DNA from: Mangrovimonas aestuarii
GTDB lineage: Bacteria > Bacteroidota > Bacteroidia > Flavobacteriales > Flavobacteriaceae
Direction: 5' to 3'
DNA: 64,000 bases
Assembly: GCF_028767185.1 (NCBI RefSeq)
Contig: NZ_JARACK010000005.1
Coordinates: forward strand, 1 to 64,000
The notes beneath the pieces were generated by a model. It searched no databases and was not told where the DNA came from. It saw only the letters and a program-made list of their open reading frames with translations. Positions within the stretch are counted from its first letter, which is position 1. Each line of letters opens with the position of its first letter. The translations under genes and the position numbers were made by a program. Shown piece after piece: positions 24,568 through 35,232 of this stretch.

Positions 24568-25317
24568 ATGCAATACGGCCTTTGTAACTTAAGCATTGTC
24601 CCCTTAAGATTGGATCCTTCTGATAAAAGCGAACTGGTTTCGCAATTGTTGTATGGTGAACATTTTAAGATATTGGAACAACGTAAATATTGGAGTAAGA
24701 TTAGACTTTCCTTTGACAAATATGAAGGATGGATTGATAATAAACAGTATCTGGAAATTACAAAGGAGAATTATGAGATGTTGAACAACTCTCCTACCCG
24801 TTTATCTTCGGACTTGGTGGAGTTTGTAGAAGACAAAGAAAAACATTTATACCCTATTCCCTTAGGCTCTAACTTAAATGCGCTTTCTCTTCTAAATCAT
24901 TATCATGATGGTAATAGTATTAGTGGTGTACAGCCTAAAGAGCAATTAATTAAAACAGCATTTATGTATTTGAACGCTCCTTATTTATGGGGGGGCCGTA
25001 CTAGCTTTGGAATTGATTGTTCTGGTTTTACCCAAATGGTTTACAAGCTTAATGGTTATAAAGTCTTACGTGATGCCTCACAACAGGCCACCCAAGGTGA
25101 ACCCTTGAGTTTTATTGAAGAAAGTGAGCCTGGTGACTTGGCTTTTTTCGATAACAGCGAGGGACAAATTGTTCATGTAGGGATTATCATGAGGGACAAC
25201 TATATTATACATGCACACGGAAAGGTACGTATAGACCGATTGGACCATTCCGGAATTTATAACGTAGACAAAGGTATCCACACCCATAAGCTAAGGGTTA
25301 TCAAAAAGATTGTTTAA
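24568..25317 (+). CDS. C40 (NlpC/P60) peptidase with SH3-like domain
   Basis: In this 249-aa protein an N-terminal bacterial SH3-like domain (about 1-65, ending YEGWIDNKQYLE) precedes an NlpC/P60 catalytic domain (about 125-245). The triad is visible as C151 (FGIDCSGF), H203 (IVHVGI) and H215 (IIHAHG). Such enzymes cleave peptidoglycan stem peptides, often gamma-D-Glu-diamino acid bonds. No signal peptide is apparent, which fits a cytoplasmic recycling role or an unrecognised export route. It follows the thiolase by 46 bp and ends at a strong terminator. Confidence 0.9.
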   Translation: MQYGLCNLSIVPLRLDPSDKSELVSQLLYGEHFKILEQRKYWSKIRLSFDKYEGWIDNKQYLEITKENYEMLNNSPTRLSSDLVEFVEDKEKHLYPIPLGSNLNALSLLNHYHDGNSISGVQPKEQLIKTAFMYLNAPYLWGGRTSFGIDCSGFTQMVYKLNGYKVLRDASQQATQGEPLSFIEESEPGDLAFFDNSEGQIVHVGIIMRDNYIIHAHGKVRIDRLDHSGIYNVDKGIHTHKLRVIKKIV

Positions 25318-25330
25318 GTTATTTATATAA

Positions 25331-25362
25331 TAAAAAAAGCCGCTTTGAAAGCGGCTTTTTTA
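25331..25362. terminator. Bidirectional terminator
   Basis: AAAAAAGCCGCTTT (25333-25346) pairs with AAAGCGGCTTTTTT (25348-25361), giving A and T tracts on both strands. It lies between the convergent NlpC/P60 and TPR genes. Confidence 0.9.
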
Positions 25363-25379
25363 TTATATGTGATTAAAGT

Positions 25380-26624
25380 TTAGTTCCCAGCTTCAAGTTC
25401 TGCAACCTTAGCTTTCATTTTATTTTCATTTTGGGTATCACCTATAGCCACATAGATATTTAATAATGTTTTGGCAGCTTGTAAATTAGTAGGATCTACT
25501 TTTAAAGCACCTTCAAGGTAAGGAATAGCTTCTCTATACAAATTCATTCGCTCTTCCTTTAATTCATCATAACGTTTGTTATCAGCAGCCGAAGTCCCCA
25601 AATTATTCATTTCACTTACTATTTTTTGCTCCTCGCCTAAAATCAATGCAGCCATATTGATTTGTGCATTAACATAAGAAGGATCTAACGAAATAGCTTT
25701 CTGGTAGAATTTCTTAGCAGATTCAACATCTCCCGTTTCAGCCGACACAACCCCTAAGTTATATTGCAGCTCCGCATTATTTGGATCTTTTTGGGTAGCC
25801 TCTTCAAGCAATCTCTTAAACTCGGCCGTATTCCCCATTTTAAAGTTAATATTAGCTTCTGTTATCAATAAACTTATATCTTCTGGATTAGCTTTACGAG
25901 CTTCATCCATAGCCTCAATAGCTTTTTGATCATTTCCTTGTCCGACATAAATCAAAGCTATGTTCTTTACTATTTCGGCTCTTCTTGATTGAGATTGTCG
26001 ATCTGAAGGTTTAATATGAGTTCCAGACTTAACTGAAGCATCCCTCAACTCTTTATTTGGGAATGACTCTTCAACCCCTGTTTCTTTATTAGCGGCAAAG
26101 TATTCGGTTTGAATACCAGTATACCCTAAATCTCTTAACTCTTCATAAATCGGAAGTGCGCGATCAAAATCTTGTCCTTGCACAGCTGCAGATGCAGAAT
26201 AGTACAAATATGTAGTGTCTTTAGTCGATGCACGATAGGCTTTTTCAAAATAAATGGAAGCATTTCCTAAATCCTTTTTTTCATAAGCATCATTTCCTTT
26301 TGTTAAAAAAGATTGTAACATAGCCTGCTTTAATTCATCAGCCTCTTTACTGTTGACATTGCTTAGGCTCTTTAAAGCCATATCTATATCTGCATCAGAT
26401 CCCGCTCCATTGGCATATAAAGCTTCTGCATTCAAGTAATAATATTGTTCCTTGTATTTGTCATCCATAGAAGATAACATACCCTCTACTTGCCCTAAAG
26501 CGGTTTTAGCTTCAGCATAGTTATTTTTCTTTAATGCCTTCTCTGCTGTTTTTAGCTCTTTTTTTTGAGCAAATGAGAAAGCTGAAACAGATAGTGCTAA
26601 AGCAACGATAACTTGTTTTTTCAT
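25380..26624 (-). CDS. Tetratricopeptide-repeat secreted/periplasmic protein
   Basis: This 414-aa protein has a signal peptide (MKKQVIVALALSVSAFSFAQ) and TPR units through most of its length, for example EDISLLITEANINFKMG, NAELQYNLGVVSAETGD and PSYVNAQINMAALILGE. The last unit precedes QAAKTLLNIYVAIGDTQ. It is a periplasmic scaffold of unknown partner. It lies 24 bp downstream of gyrA on the same strand and may be co-transcribed with it; such a TPR gene after gyrA is common in Flavobacteriia. Confidence 0.85.
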   Translation of the reverse strand: MKKQVIVALALSVSAFSFAQKKELKTAEKALKKNNYAEAKTALGQVEGMLSSMDDKYKEQYYYLNAEALYANGAGSDADIDMALKSLSNVNSKEADELKQAMLQSFLTKGNDAYEKKDLGNASIYFEKAYRASTKDTTYLYYSASAAVQGQDFDRALPIYEELRDLGYTGIQTEYFAANKETGVEESFPNKELRDASVKSGTHIKPSDRQSQSRRAEIVKNIALIYVGQGNDQKAIEAMDEARKANPEDISLLITEANINFKMGNTAEFKRLLEEATQKDPNNAELQYNLGVVSAETGDVESAKKFYQKAISLDPSYVNAQINMAALILGEEQKIVSEMNNLGTSAADNKRYDELKEERMNLYREAIPYLEGALKVDPTNLQAAKTLLNIYVAIGDTQNENKMKAKVAELEAGN

Positions 26625-26648
26625 TGTAGTTTGTCTTTACTTATTATG

Positions 26649-29180
26649 TTAGTTGTTTTCTGTGTCCTGAGGGTTATCAATTGTTGTGCCGTTTTCCTCA
26701 TTCACCATCGCATCTAGATTCTCCTCTCCATTTACATCCTCTTCGTCATGCATAACTTTGGCAACCGCAGCAATGGAGTCTTTTCCTTTAAGGTTAATTA
26801 AACGGACCCCTTGTGTTGCCCGTCCCATAACACGTAAATCCATTACTGCTAACCTAATAGCTATACCTGATTTATTGATAATCATTAAATCATCATTATC
26901 AGTTACATTCTTGATAGCAACTAAGTTACCTGTTTTTTCTGTAATAGAAATGGTTTTCACTCCTTTTCCTCCACGGTTTGTAATTCTATAGTCATCAAGA
27001 CTAGACCGTTTACCATAACCGTTTTCAGAAACTACCAAAATATTACTCTCCATGTCATCTACAGCAATCATTCCTACAACTTCATCATCGTCATGTGCTA
27101 AAGTAATTCCTCTAACCCCTGAAGCACTTCTTCCCATAGGTCTGGTTTTAGCTTCTTCAAATCGAATTGCCTTACCAGATTTAAGAGCCAGCATTACTTG
27201 GCTTTCACCAGTGGTTAATTTAGCTTCTAATAACTCATCACCGTCCTTAATAGTAATTGCATTAATACCATTAGTTCTTGGACGGGAATATTGCTCTAAA
27301 GATGTTTTCTTTACCTGACCTTTTTTGGTCGCCATAATCACATAATGGTTGTTGATGTAATCTTCATCTTTAAGATCCTGGGTACAGATAAAGGCTTTTA
27401 CTTTATCGTCTTGCTCTATATTGATAAGGTTTTGGATAGCTCGTCCTTTAGAACTTCTGCTTCCTTCTGGAATTTCGTAAACACGCATCCAAAAACATTT
27501 ACCCTTTTGAGTGAAGAACAACATATACTGATGATTTGTTCCAACAAACAAATGCTCTAGGAAGTCTTCATTCCTCGTATTTGAAGCCTTTTGCCCTACT
27601 CCACCTCTATTTTGGGTTTTATACTCAGTAAGAGATGTACGTTTGATATATCCAGCATGCGAGATTGTGATAACCACTTTCTCATTAGGGATCATATCTT
27701 CAATGCTCAAATCTCCACCAGCGTACTCAATCACAGAACGTCTAGCATCTCCATATTTATCTTTGACCTCTAGGAGTTCATTTTTAATGATCTCCATTCT
27801 ACGATCCTTCTTTTGAAGGATATCTTTAAGATCTTCAATGGTCTTTATCAATTCTTCGTACTCAACCCGTAGTTTATCTTGCTCTAGTCCAGTTAATTGA
27901 CGAAGACGCATTTCTACAATTGCACGCGCTTGAATTTCGGTGAGTTTGAAACGCTCCATCAACTTCTCACGAGCTTCATCTGCATTAGATGATGCTCTGA
28001 TTAGAGCTATAACTTCATCAATATTATCAGAAGCAATGATCAAACCTTCAAGAATGTGGGCACGTTCTTCAGCTTTTCTCAATTCATATTCTGTACGACG
28101 CACTACAACTTCATGACGGTGCTCAACAAAATGATGGATAAGGTCTTTTAAATTGAGTAATTGAGGTCGTCCATTAACCAATGCAATATTGTTAACACTA
28201 AAAGACGATTGTAATGCAGTATACTTGTATAATTTGTTAAGTACAATATTAGGAATAGCATCACGCTTTAGAACGTAAACAACTCGCATTCCTTTTCTAT
28301 CAGACTCGTCTCTGATAGTAGAAATACCGTCGATTTTCTTTTCGTTAACAAGATCGGCCGTTTTCTTAATCATTTCGGCTTTGTTAACCTGATAAGGAAT
28401 CTCTGTAACAATAATACATTCCCTACCATTTACTTCCTCTATATTGGCTTTCCCTCTTAAAACAATACGGCCTCTTCCTGTTTTAAAGGCTTCCTTCACA
28501 CCATCATAACCATAAATAGTTCCTCCCGTAGGAAAATCTGGAGCTTTGACATGGGTAATCAACTCATCGATTTCAATATCATGATTATCAATATAGGCAG
28601 TGATACCATCAACAACTTCACTAAGGTTATGTGGTGGCATATTTGTCGCCATACCTACTGCTATACCAGATGCTCCATTAACCAATAGGCCAGGAATTCT
28701 AGTTGGCAATACTGTAGGCTCTTTTAAGGTATCGTCGAAGTTCAATTTATGATCTACAGTTTCTTTGTCGATATCGGCAAGCATATCCTCTGATATCTTA
28801 CGCATACGAGCTTCTGTATAACGCATTGCAGCAGGACTATCACCATCAATCGATCCAAAGTTCCCTTGACCATCAACCAGCATGTAACGTAGGCTCCAAT
28901 CTTGGGCCATACGTACCATCGTATCGTATACGGAAGTATCTCCGTGTGGGTGGTACTTACCGAGTACTTCCCCTACTATTCTTGCCGATTTTTTATACGC
29001 TGAATTAGCCTTAACACCCAATTCGTGCATTCCAAACAACACACGACGGTGAACAGGTTTCAATCCATCTCTTACATCAGGAAGGGCTCTTGACACAATC
29101 ACCGACATCGAATAGTCGATGTAAGCCGACTTCATTTCATCTTCTATGTTAATAGGAATGAGTTTTTCTCCTTCTGCCAT
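26649..29180 (-). CDS. gyrA: DNA gyrase subunit A
   Basis: This 843-aa topoisomerase subunit breaks and rejoins DNA to introduce negative supercoils. The catalytic Tyr is Y121 (MRYTEARM). The quinolone region reads [10 protein letters not shown], so the position equivalent to E. coli Ser83 is Thr82. The C-terminal beta-pinwheel spans about 500-810 with GyrA-box-like segments ([18 protein letters not shown]), followed by an acidic tail. The gene is minus strand and followed by the TPR gene after 24 bp. Length and motifs are normal. Confidence 0.96.
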   Translation of the reverse strand: MAEGEKLIPINIEDEMKSAYIDYSMSVIVSRALPDVRDGLKPVHRRVLFGMHELGVKANSAYKKSARIVGEVLGKYHPHGDTSVYDTMVRMAQDWSLRYMLVDGQGNFGSIDGDSPAAMRYTEARMRKISEDMLADIDKETVDHKLNFDDTLKEPTVLPTRIPGLLVNGASGIAVGMATNMPPHNLSEVVDGITAYIDNHDIEIDELITHVKAPDFPTGGTIYGYDGVKEAFKTGRGRIVLRGKANIEEVNGRECIIVTEIPYQVNKAEMIKKTADLVNEKKIDGISTIRDESDRKGMRVVYVLKRDAIPNIVLNKLYKYTALQSSFSVNNIALVNGRPQLLNLKDLIHHFVEHRHEVVVRRTEYELRKAEERAHILEGLIIASDNIDEVIALIRASSNADEAREKLMERFKLTEIQARAIVEMRLRQLTGLEQDKLRVEYEELIKTIEDLKDILQKKDRRMEIIKNELLEVKDKYGDARRSVIEYAGGDLSIEDMIPNEKVVITISHAGYIKRTSLTEYKTQNRGGVGQKASNTRNEDFLEHLFVGTNHQYMLFFTQKGKCFWMRVYEIPEGSRSSKGRAIQNLINIEQDDKVKAFICTQDLKDEDYINNHYVIMATKKGQVKKTSLEQYSRPRTNGINAITIKDGDELLEAKLTTGESQVMLALKSGKAIRFEEAKTRPMGRSASGVRGITLAHDDDEVVGMIAVDDMESNILVVSENGYGKRSSLDDYRITNRGGKGVKTISITEKTGNLVAIKNVTDNDDLMIINKSGIAIRLAVMDLRVMGRATQGVRLINLKGKDSIAAVAKVMHDEEDVNGEENLDAMVNEENGTTIDNPQDTENN

Positions 29181-29440
29181 ATATAAAATTAATTAGTTTC
29201 TTCAGTTTTTCAAATCGTGCTAATATAACCATTTCAAATGTCACGACGCCCTTACATACTGTGTTTTTTAACATTTTTTATTAACAATTTATCTCCTCGC
29301 TGTGGTTGATAAATATGACTGCATTTTTTTTGAATTTATGGACTTTTTTTGTCTATTAGCTAAACGCATATAATTTAAGGTATAGTTTTTGCCTTTGGTA
29401 ATATGATTTAGTATTTTTAATGCAGAAAGGAACCTAATTT

Positions 29441-31984
29441 ATGGATGATAATTTTTCACCAAGAGTAAAAGACGTAATAGCATATAGTAAAGAAGAAGCA
29501 TTACGCTTAGGCCATGATTTTATTGGCACCGAACATCTTATGCTCGGCTTGCTTAGAGATGGTAATGGCAAAGCTATTGATATATTGAACGCACTGGATA
29601 TAGACCTTAATCACTTAAGACGTAAAGTAGAAATACTAAGTCCTGCTAACCCTAATATTGCAGTAGCCTCAAACGAAAAGAAAAACCTACACCTATCCCG
29701 ACAAGCAGAACGTGCTCTTAAGACTACTTTTTTGGAGGCTAAACTATTCCAAAGCAGCTCAATTAATACCGCACATTTACTTCTTTGCATTTTACGCAAT
29801 GAAAATGACCCGACTACTAAACTTTTGAATAAACTGCATGTTGATTACGACAGTGCAAAAGAACAATTTAAGTATATGATTACAAACGATGATGACTATA
29901 TAGAACCAAAAGCGGAATCGTTTCAAGATGACGATACACGAGACGACGATAGCAAGGAAAATATTTTCAACTCTCCATCAGGTAAAAGCACCAAGAAGTC
30001 AAAAACTCCTGTTTTAGATAACTTTGGAAGAGATTTAACCGCTATGGCAGAGGAAGGGAAACTAGACCCCGTAGTAGGCCGAGAGAAAGAAATTGAACGT
30101 GTTTCCCAAATACTAAGCCGTCGAAAAAAGAACAACCCATTATTAATTGGTGAACCTGGTGTTGGTAAAAGTGCCATTGCAGAAGGATTAGCTAATCGTA
30201 TTGTTAAACGAAAAGTATCTCGAATTCTTTTCAATAAACGAGTAGTTACATTAGATCTGGCCAGTCTTGTTGCAGGAACTAAATATCGCGGACAGTTTGA
30301 AGAACGTATGAAAGCGGTGATGAACGAACTTGAAAAGAATGATGATATCATCCTTTTCATTGATGAAATTCATACAATTGTAGGTGCAGGAGGTGCAACA
30401 GGAAGTTTAGATGCCTCTAACATGTTCAAACCTGCTCTAGCAAGGGGAGAAATTCAATGTATAGGTGCTACAACTTTAGACGAATACCGTCAGTATATTG
30501 AAAAAGATGGAGCATTGGAACGTCGTTTCCAAAAGGTTATAATTGAACCTACTACAGTAGAGGAAACCATCGAAATCCTCAATAACATAAAGGAAAAATA
30601 CGAAAACCACCATAATGTTGATTACACTCCTGAAGCTATTGAAGCTTGTGTAAAGCTCACAAATAGGTACATGACTGATCGCTTTCTGCCAGACAAGGCA
30701 ATTGATGCCTTAGATGAGGCTGGCTCACGCGTTCACATTACCAATATTGATGTACCCAAACAAATTCTTGAGCTTGAAAAGCAACTTGAGGAAGTTAAGG
30801 AGCTAAAAACCACAGTGGTTAAAAAGCAAAAATACGAAGAAGCCGCTAAGTTAAGAGATGACGAGAAACGTATTGAAAAGGAATTACTTCTAGCACAGGA
30901 AAAATGGGAGGAAGAAACCAAATTACACCGTGAAGTTGTCACAGAGGACAATGTGGCAGATGTTGTTTCTATGATGACAGGTATTCCTGTTAACCGAATC
31001 GCTCAAACCGAAAGTAATAAACTCGCTAAATTACCAGAACTTATTAAAGGTAAGGTAATTGGTCAGGATGAAGCAGTTGTTAAAGTCGTTAAAGCTATTC
31101 AGCGTAATCGTGCTGGTTTAAAAGACCCGAATAAACCTATTGGATCATTTATTTTCCTTGGACAAACAGGTGTTGGTAAAACCCAGTTGGCAAAGGTTCT
31201 TTCCAGAGAATTATTTGACAGTGATGATTCTTTGGTAAGAATAGACATGAGTGAATACATGGAGAAATTTGCCATTTCGAGACTGGTTGGTGCACCTCCA
31301 GGATACGTAGGGTATGAAGAAGGAGGCCAACTGACCGAAAAGGTAAGACGTAAACCTTATGCCGTAATTCTTTTAGATGAAATCGAGAAGGCTCATCCAG
31401 ATGTATTCAATATGTTACTTCAGGTTCTTGATGATGGTTACCTTACGGATAGCTTAGGTCGTAAGATAGATTTTAGAAATACAATAATTATCATGACTTC
31501 TAACATTGGAGCCAGAAAACTTAAGGATTTTGGTACAGGAGTTGGTTTTGGGACAGCAGCCCAAAAAGCACAAGAAGATGCCAATGCAAGAAGTGTTATT
31601 GAAAATGCCCTTAAAAAGGCATTTGCACCTGAATTCCTAAACAGAATAGATGATGTGGTAGTCTTTAACACTCTTGAAAAAGAAGATATTGATAAGATTA
31701 TAGATATAGAATTAGCTAAACTTTTCACTAGAATCAAAGATTTAGGTTACACCTTAAAACTAAGCACTAAAGCCAAGGGGTTCATTGCAAATAAAGGATT
31801 TGACAAACAATATGGAGCTCGACCTTTAAAACGTGCTATACAAAAGTATGTAGAAGACGCATTGGCTGAGGAAATTATCGCTTCAAAAGTTCAAGAGGGC
31901 GACACTATTGTAATGGATTTGGATGAAAAATCTGATGAACTTACAGTAAACATTCAACATACTGAAAAGCCTACCGAAGGATAA
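29441..31984 (+). CDS. clpC: ATP-dependent Clp protease ATP-binding subunit ClpC
   Basis: This 847-aa AAA+ unfoldase feeds substrates to ClpP. Two Clp_N repeats occupy about 1-145. The first AAA module has GEPGVGKS near 215 and the second has GQTGVGKT near 565. Between them the UVR/M-domain segment (KKQKYEEAAKLRDDEKR) distinguishes ClpC from ClpB and ClpA. A D2-small domain closes the protein. The gene is single, with a terminator at 32014-32045. Confidence 0.94.
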   Translation: MDDNFSPRVKDVIAYSKEEALRLGHDFIGTEHLMLGLLRDGNGKAIDILNALDIDLNHLRRKVEILSPANPNIAVASNEKKNLHLSRQAERALKTTFLEAKLFQSSSINTAHLLLCILRNENDPTTKLLNKLHVDYDSAKEQFKYMITNDDDYIEPKAESFQDDDTRDDDSKENIFNSPSGKSTKKSKTPVLDNFGRDLTAMAEEGKLDPVVGREKEIERVSQILSRRKKNNPLLIGEPGVGKSAIAEGLANRIVKRKVSRILFNKRVVTLDLASLVAGTKYRGQFEERMKAVMNELEKNDDIILFIDEIHTIVGAGGATGSLDASNMFKPALARGEIQCIGATTLDEYRQYIEKDGALERRFQKVIIEPTTVEETIEILNNIKEKYENHHNVDYTPEAIEACVKLTNRYMTDRFLPDKAIDALDEAGSRVHITNIDVPKQILELEKQLEEVKELKTTVVKKQKYEEAAKLRDDEKRIEKELLLAQEKWEEETKLHREVVTEDNVADVVSMMTGIPVNRIAQTESNKLAKLPELIKGKVIGQDEAVVKVVKAIQRNRAGLKDPNKPIGSFIFLGQTGVGKTQLAKVLSRELFDSDDSLVRIDMSEYMEKFAISRLVGAPPGYVGYEEGGQLTEKVRRKPYAVILLDEIEKAHPDVFNMLLQVLDDGYLTDSLGRKIDFRNTIIIMTSNIGARKLKDFGTGVGFGTAAQKAQEDANARSVIENALKKAFAPEFLNRIDDVVVFNTLEKEDIDKIIDIELAKLFTRIKDLGYTLKLSTKAKGFIANKGFDKQYGARPLKRAIQKYVEDALAEEIIASKVQEGDTIVMDLDEKSDELTVNIQHTEKPTEG

Positions 31985-32013
31985 ATTTAACTTCTATTGT
32001 CATTTGAATAAAT

Positions 32014-32046
32014 AAACTCTGTCTATCTTCGACAGGGTTTTTTTAT
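32014..32046 (+). terminator. Terminator after clpC
   Basis: AAACTCTGTC (32014-32023) and GACAGGGTTT (32031-32040) pair with one G-T and are followed by TTTT. Confidence 0.75.
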
Positions 32047-32079
32047 TATCTAGAGATAAATATATAACTGATTTTAAAC

Positions 32080-32457
32080 ATGACTAAAACCATTAAATAC
32101 AGATTTGCTACAGTAATTATTGATGAAGATTTAGTTATTGCAACCATGAATGAAGGAATAACAATTGTTTCTGAACACAATAACGAATTAGAGCGAATAG
32201 CCAATAAATATTTTAAAGACAAACCATTTGTTTATATATCCAATAGAACAAACTCTTATTCTATAGACCCTTCTACCTACCTGAGAACATCGCATATTGA
32301 CAACCTAATTGGTTTTGCTGTTGTATCAGAAACGCAGATTGTATTAAGCAACACTCAATTAGAAAAGCTATTTATGGATAAGCCTTTTCAAGCATTTACT
32401 ACAATAGAAAAAGCTAAACAATGGGCCAAAGAATTGCTTGTACAGCATCATATTTAA
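32080..32457 (+). CDS. Small Bacteroidota protein, possible STAS/SpoIIAA-like fold
   Basis: This 125-aa soluble protein has no signal peptide. The alternating strand/helix pattern (FATVIIDEDLVIATMN, KPFVYISNRTNSYS, IGFAVVSE) resembles SpoIIAA/STAS-like proteins seen throughout Flavobacteriia, with a conserved PFVYISNR-type strand. Function is unknown. It follows the clpC terminator by 35 bp with its own terminator behind it, so it is a single-gene unit. Confidence 0.7.
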   Translation: MTKTIKYRFATVIIDEDLVIATMNEGITIVSEHNNELERIANKYFKDKPFVYISNRTNSYSIDPSTYLRTSHIDNLIGFAVVSETQIVLSNTQLEKLFMDKPFQAFTTIEKAKQWAKELLVQHHI

Positions 32458-32465
32458 TCAAAAAA

Positions 32466-32502
32466 AAAAAAGCATTACAAACTAATTTGCAATGCTTTTT
32501 TT
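32466..32502. terminator. Terminator between convergent genes
   Basis: The stem AAAAAAGCATT (32466-32476) / AATGCTTTTTT (32491-32501) has an inner CAAA/TTTG extension. It separates the small STAS-like gene and hutH. Confidence 0.8.
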
Positions 32503-32520
32503 ATATCAACATTTGATGCT

Positions 32521-34026
32521 CTACAATAAATCGAACTCTACTTCCAAATTACTTACGAATGAAATAGCAGTCTGAATATCATCGTGTAAAACACGATCGT
32601 CTGAAACAAAAGGAACTTCTGTTTTAAACGACTGCACAAAAGACTCTATAAAAGCTGATGATTGTAATGGTCTACGGAATTCCAATGCTTGAGATGCATT
32701 AAATAATTCTATTGCCAATACACGTTCTACATTATAAACCAACCTGAACGCCTGAGTTGCTGCATTTGCGCCCATACTTACATGGTCTTCCTGTCCGTTT
32801 GAAGAAACAATAGAATCTACACTAGCAGGACTAGCTAACTGCTTGTTTGCACTTACAATACTCGCTGCAGTATATTGAGGAATCATGAACCCAGAGTTAA
32901 GCCCTGGATTATCAACAAGAAATGCTGGTAATCCACGTAATCCTGAAATTAGCTGATATGTTCTTCTCTCTGAGATATTACCCAATTCTGCCATAGCAAT
33001 CTTCAAATAATCCAACGCTAGAGCTAACGGTTGACCATGGAAATTACCTCCTGAGATAATTTCATCCTCCTTAGAAAACACATTTGGGTTATCTGTCACA
33101 GAATTTATTTCAGTCAAGAATGTTTTTTCCACAAATGCTAAAGTATCCTTGCTCGCTCCATGAACTTGAGGCATACATCTAAATGAATATGGGTCTTGAA
33201 CATGTTGCTTAGCTTGTTTTATCAATTCACTACCATCTAAAAATTCGCGAACACGTTCGGCGGTTTTTAATTGTCCATTGTGTGGACGAACTATGTGCAC
33301 TAACTCATTGAACGGCTCGATTCTTCCATCAAAGCCTTCCAAGGAAACACATCCAATCAAATCTGCTAAATATGATAATTTTAAAGATTTTAATAACAAG
33401 TGTACACCATAGGCGCTCATAAATTGAGTACCATTTAACAAAGCAAGACCTTCCTTGGAGCGCAATTGTATTGGTTCCCATTTAAACGCTTTCAATAGGT
33501 CTTCTCCAGAAATAATTTCTCCTTTATACCAAACCTCTCCCTTACCAATTAAAGGAAGTGACAAGTGTGCTAAAGGAGCTAAATCTCCTGACGCTCCTAA
33601 CGAACCCTGAGTATAAATTACCGGTAGTATATCATGGTTAAAAAAGTCAACCAGGCGGTTTACAGTTTCTAACTGAACACCACTATGACCATAACTTAAT
33701 GACTGGATTTTTAGGAACAACATTAACTTAACAACTTCATTAGGAACAATCTCCCCTGTGCCACAGGCATGTGACATCACCAGGTTCTCCTGAAGTTGCG
33801 TTAATTTATCCTTAGTAATCTTTACATTATATAACGATCCAAAACCCGTATTGATTCCATAAATAGGCTCATCTTGAGCTTTCATCTTTTCGTCAAGATA
33901 ATTTCTACAAGCAGTAATATTTTCAATACTTTCCTCTGAAAGTTTTATTTTTTTGTTTTCTAAAATTACCGATTGAACGACCTGTAAATCAATTGTATCG
34001 GTCGATATATAATGAAAGTTTTCCAT
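32521..34026 (-). CDS. hutH: Histidine ammonia-lyase
   Basis: This 501-aa enzyme deaminates histidine to urocanate. The self-processing MIO triad A145-S146-G147 (GSLGASGDLAPLAHL) and the Tyr loop YGINTGFG (57-64) are intact, and the length is typical. The other hut genes (hutU, hutI, hutG/F) are absent from this neighbourhood. Another aromatic amino-acid ammonia-lyase is possible but less likely, given the overall HutH-like sequence. Confidence 0.9.
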   Translation of the reverse strand: MENFHYISTDTIDLQVVQSVILENKKIKLSEESIENITACRNYLDEKMKAQDEPIYGINTGFGSLYNVKITKDKLTQLQENLVMSHACGTGEIVPNEVVKLMLFLKIQSLSYGHSGVQLETVNRLVDFFNHDILPVIYTQGSLGASGDLAPLAHLSLPLIGKGEVWYKGEIISGEDLLKAFKWEPIQLRSKEGLALLNGTQFMSAYGVHLLLKSLKLSYLADLIGCVSLEGFDGRIEPFNELVHIVRPHNGQLKTAERVREFLDGSELIKQAKQHVQDPYSFRCMPQVHGASKDTLAFVEKTFLTEINSVTDNPNVFSKEDEIISGGNFHGQPLALALDYLKIAMAELGNISERRTYQLISGLRGLPAFLVDNPGLNSGFMIPQYTAASIVSANKQLASPASVDSIVSSNGQEDHVSMGANAATQAFRLVYNVERVLAIELFNASQALEFRRPLQSSAFIESFVQSFKTEVPFVSDDRVLHDDIQTAISFVSNLEVEFDLL

Positions 34027-34105
34027 GTTCTGAGTTTAAGTGTCGCAAAAATCCATATTCATATCAAATTATCCAAACATATGTTAATAATTAAATAATT
34101 TACCT

Positions 34106-34134
34106 TTTGATAATGATAGAAAAGTTTATTTTTG
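34106..34134 (+). promoter_or_regulatory. Bacteroidota-type promoter for TlpA-like gene
   Basis: TTTG (34106-34109), 17 bp, then TATTTTTG (34127-34134) matches the TTTG/TAnnTTTG consensus, 21 bp before the start codon. Confidence 0.55.
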
Positions 34135-34155
34135 GATGAACAAAAACCTATTTAG

Positions 34156-35193
34156 ATGAAAAAAACACTTATTCTTCTTAGTGCTTTGGCTATAATAGCA
34201 TGTAAAGAAGAGCCCAAAGACTATGCAACCCTATCTGGTAAAATAACCAATCCACACCCGGATAAAACACTTAAAATATTTAAAGGAAAGGAATACGAAA
34301 AACTTATTCCTATCAATGACGACGGGACTTTTAAGGACACTTTAAAAGTTGAAGAGGGAAAGTATATGTTTTTTGATGGTACTGAATATGGAGAACTCTA
34401 TCTTAAAAACGATAATGAAACAGCGTTTACACTAGACACGAAATCTTTTGACGAGTCTCTAACTTTTTCCGGGGATGCATCAGACATCAATAACTTCTTT
34501 ATCAAATCAACGCTTTTGAGACAAAAGCATTTAAGCGATGAGCTGTTTGAAACTCCAAACATGGAAACTTTCAACACAGCAACAGAAAACCTGAATTCTG
34601 ATTTTGATGCTTTATTAAAAGAATATCCAACCATAGATTCATCGTTAACTAACAAAGAGAAAAGCAACCTTGAAAAAACCTTAAGATCATACCAAGGATA
34701 CATCCAATCTAAATTAGCATTATTAGAGGCTATGCCTAAAGGCTCTGCTTCTCCAGTTTTTACTGATTATGAAAACATAGATGGCACTAAAACATCACTT
34801 GCAGACCTTAAGGGAAAGTATGTTTATATTGATGTTTGGGCTACGTGGTGTGGCCCTTGTAAACGTGAAATCCCTGCATTAAAAGAACTTGATAAAGAAT
34901 ATCATGACAAAAACATTTCTTTTGTAAGTATCTCTATTGATGACGATCGTACTCACAAAGGCTCTTGGGAACAAGCCAACGCTGATTGGAAAGCAATGGT
35001 AAAGGATAAGGAATTGGAAGGTATACAGTTATTTGCACCAAAAGGGTGGCAATCGCAGTTTGTTCAGGATTATCAAATAAAAGGTATTCCAAGATTCATT
35101 CTTGTAGATCCAGAAGGAAATATAGTTACACCAGATGCTCCTAGGCCATCAAGTAATCAAATAAAAGAACTATTTAATAGTTTAGAAATATAA
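34156..35193 (+). CDS. TlpA-family thiol-disulfide oxidoreductase lipoprotein
   Basis: This 345-aa protein begins with a lipoprotein signal ending at C16 (LAIIACKEE). Residues about 25-190 contain a DUF4369-like beta domain and helices. A thioredoxin fold from about 195 carries the redox motif WATWC232-G-P-C235, with the cis-Pro at KGIPRFIL. Such proteins reduce periplasmic disulfides, for example in cytochrome maturation. It has its own promoter and is followed by a terminator. Confidence 0.9.
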   Translation: MKKTLILLSALAIIACKEEPKDYATLSGKITNPHPDKTLKIFKGKEYEKLIPINDDGTFKDTLKVEEGKYMFFDGTEYGELYLKNDNETAFTLDTKSFDESLTFSGDASDINNFFIKSTLLRQKHLSDELFETPNMETFNTATENLNSDFDALLKEYPTIDSSLTNKEKSNLEKTLRSYQGYIQSKLALLEAMPKGSASPVFTDYENIDGTKTSLADLKGKYVYIDVWATWCGPCKREIPALKELDKEYHDKNISFVSISIDDDRTHKGSWEQANADWKAMVKDKELEGIQLFAPKGWQSQFVQDYQIKGIPRFILVDPEGNIVTPDAPRPSSNQIKELFNSLEI

Positions 35194-35196
35194 TAG

Positions 35197-35226
35197 AAAA
35201 GCCGCTTAATAAGCGGCTTTTTCTTT
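35197..35226. terminator. Bidirectional terminator
   Basis: AAAAGCCGCTT (35197-35207) pairs with AAGCGGCTTTT (35211-35221) around a 3-nt loop, followed by TTCTTTTT. It lies between the convergent TlpA-like and nnr genes. Confidence 0.88.
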
Positions 35227-35232
35227 TTAACG

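Noticed and set aside
32521-34026. Complete histidine-utilisation operon
   Set aside because: Only hutH is present; flanking genes are unrelated.
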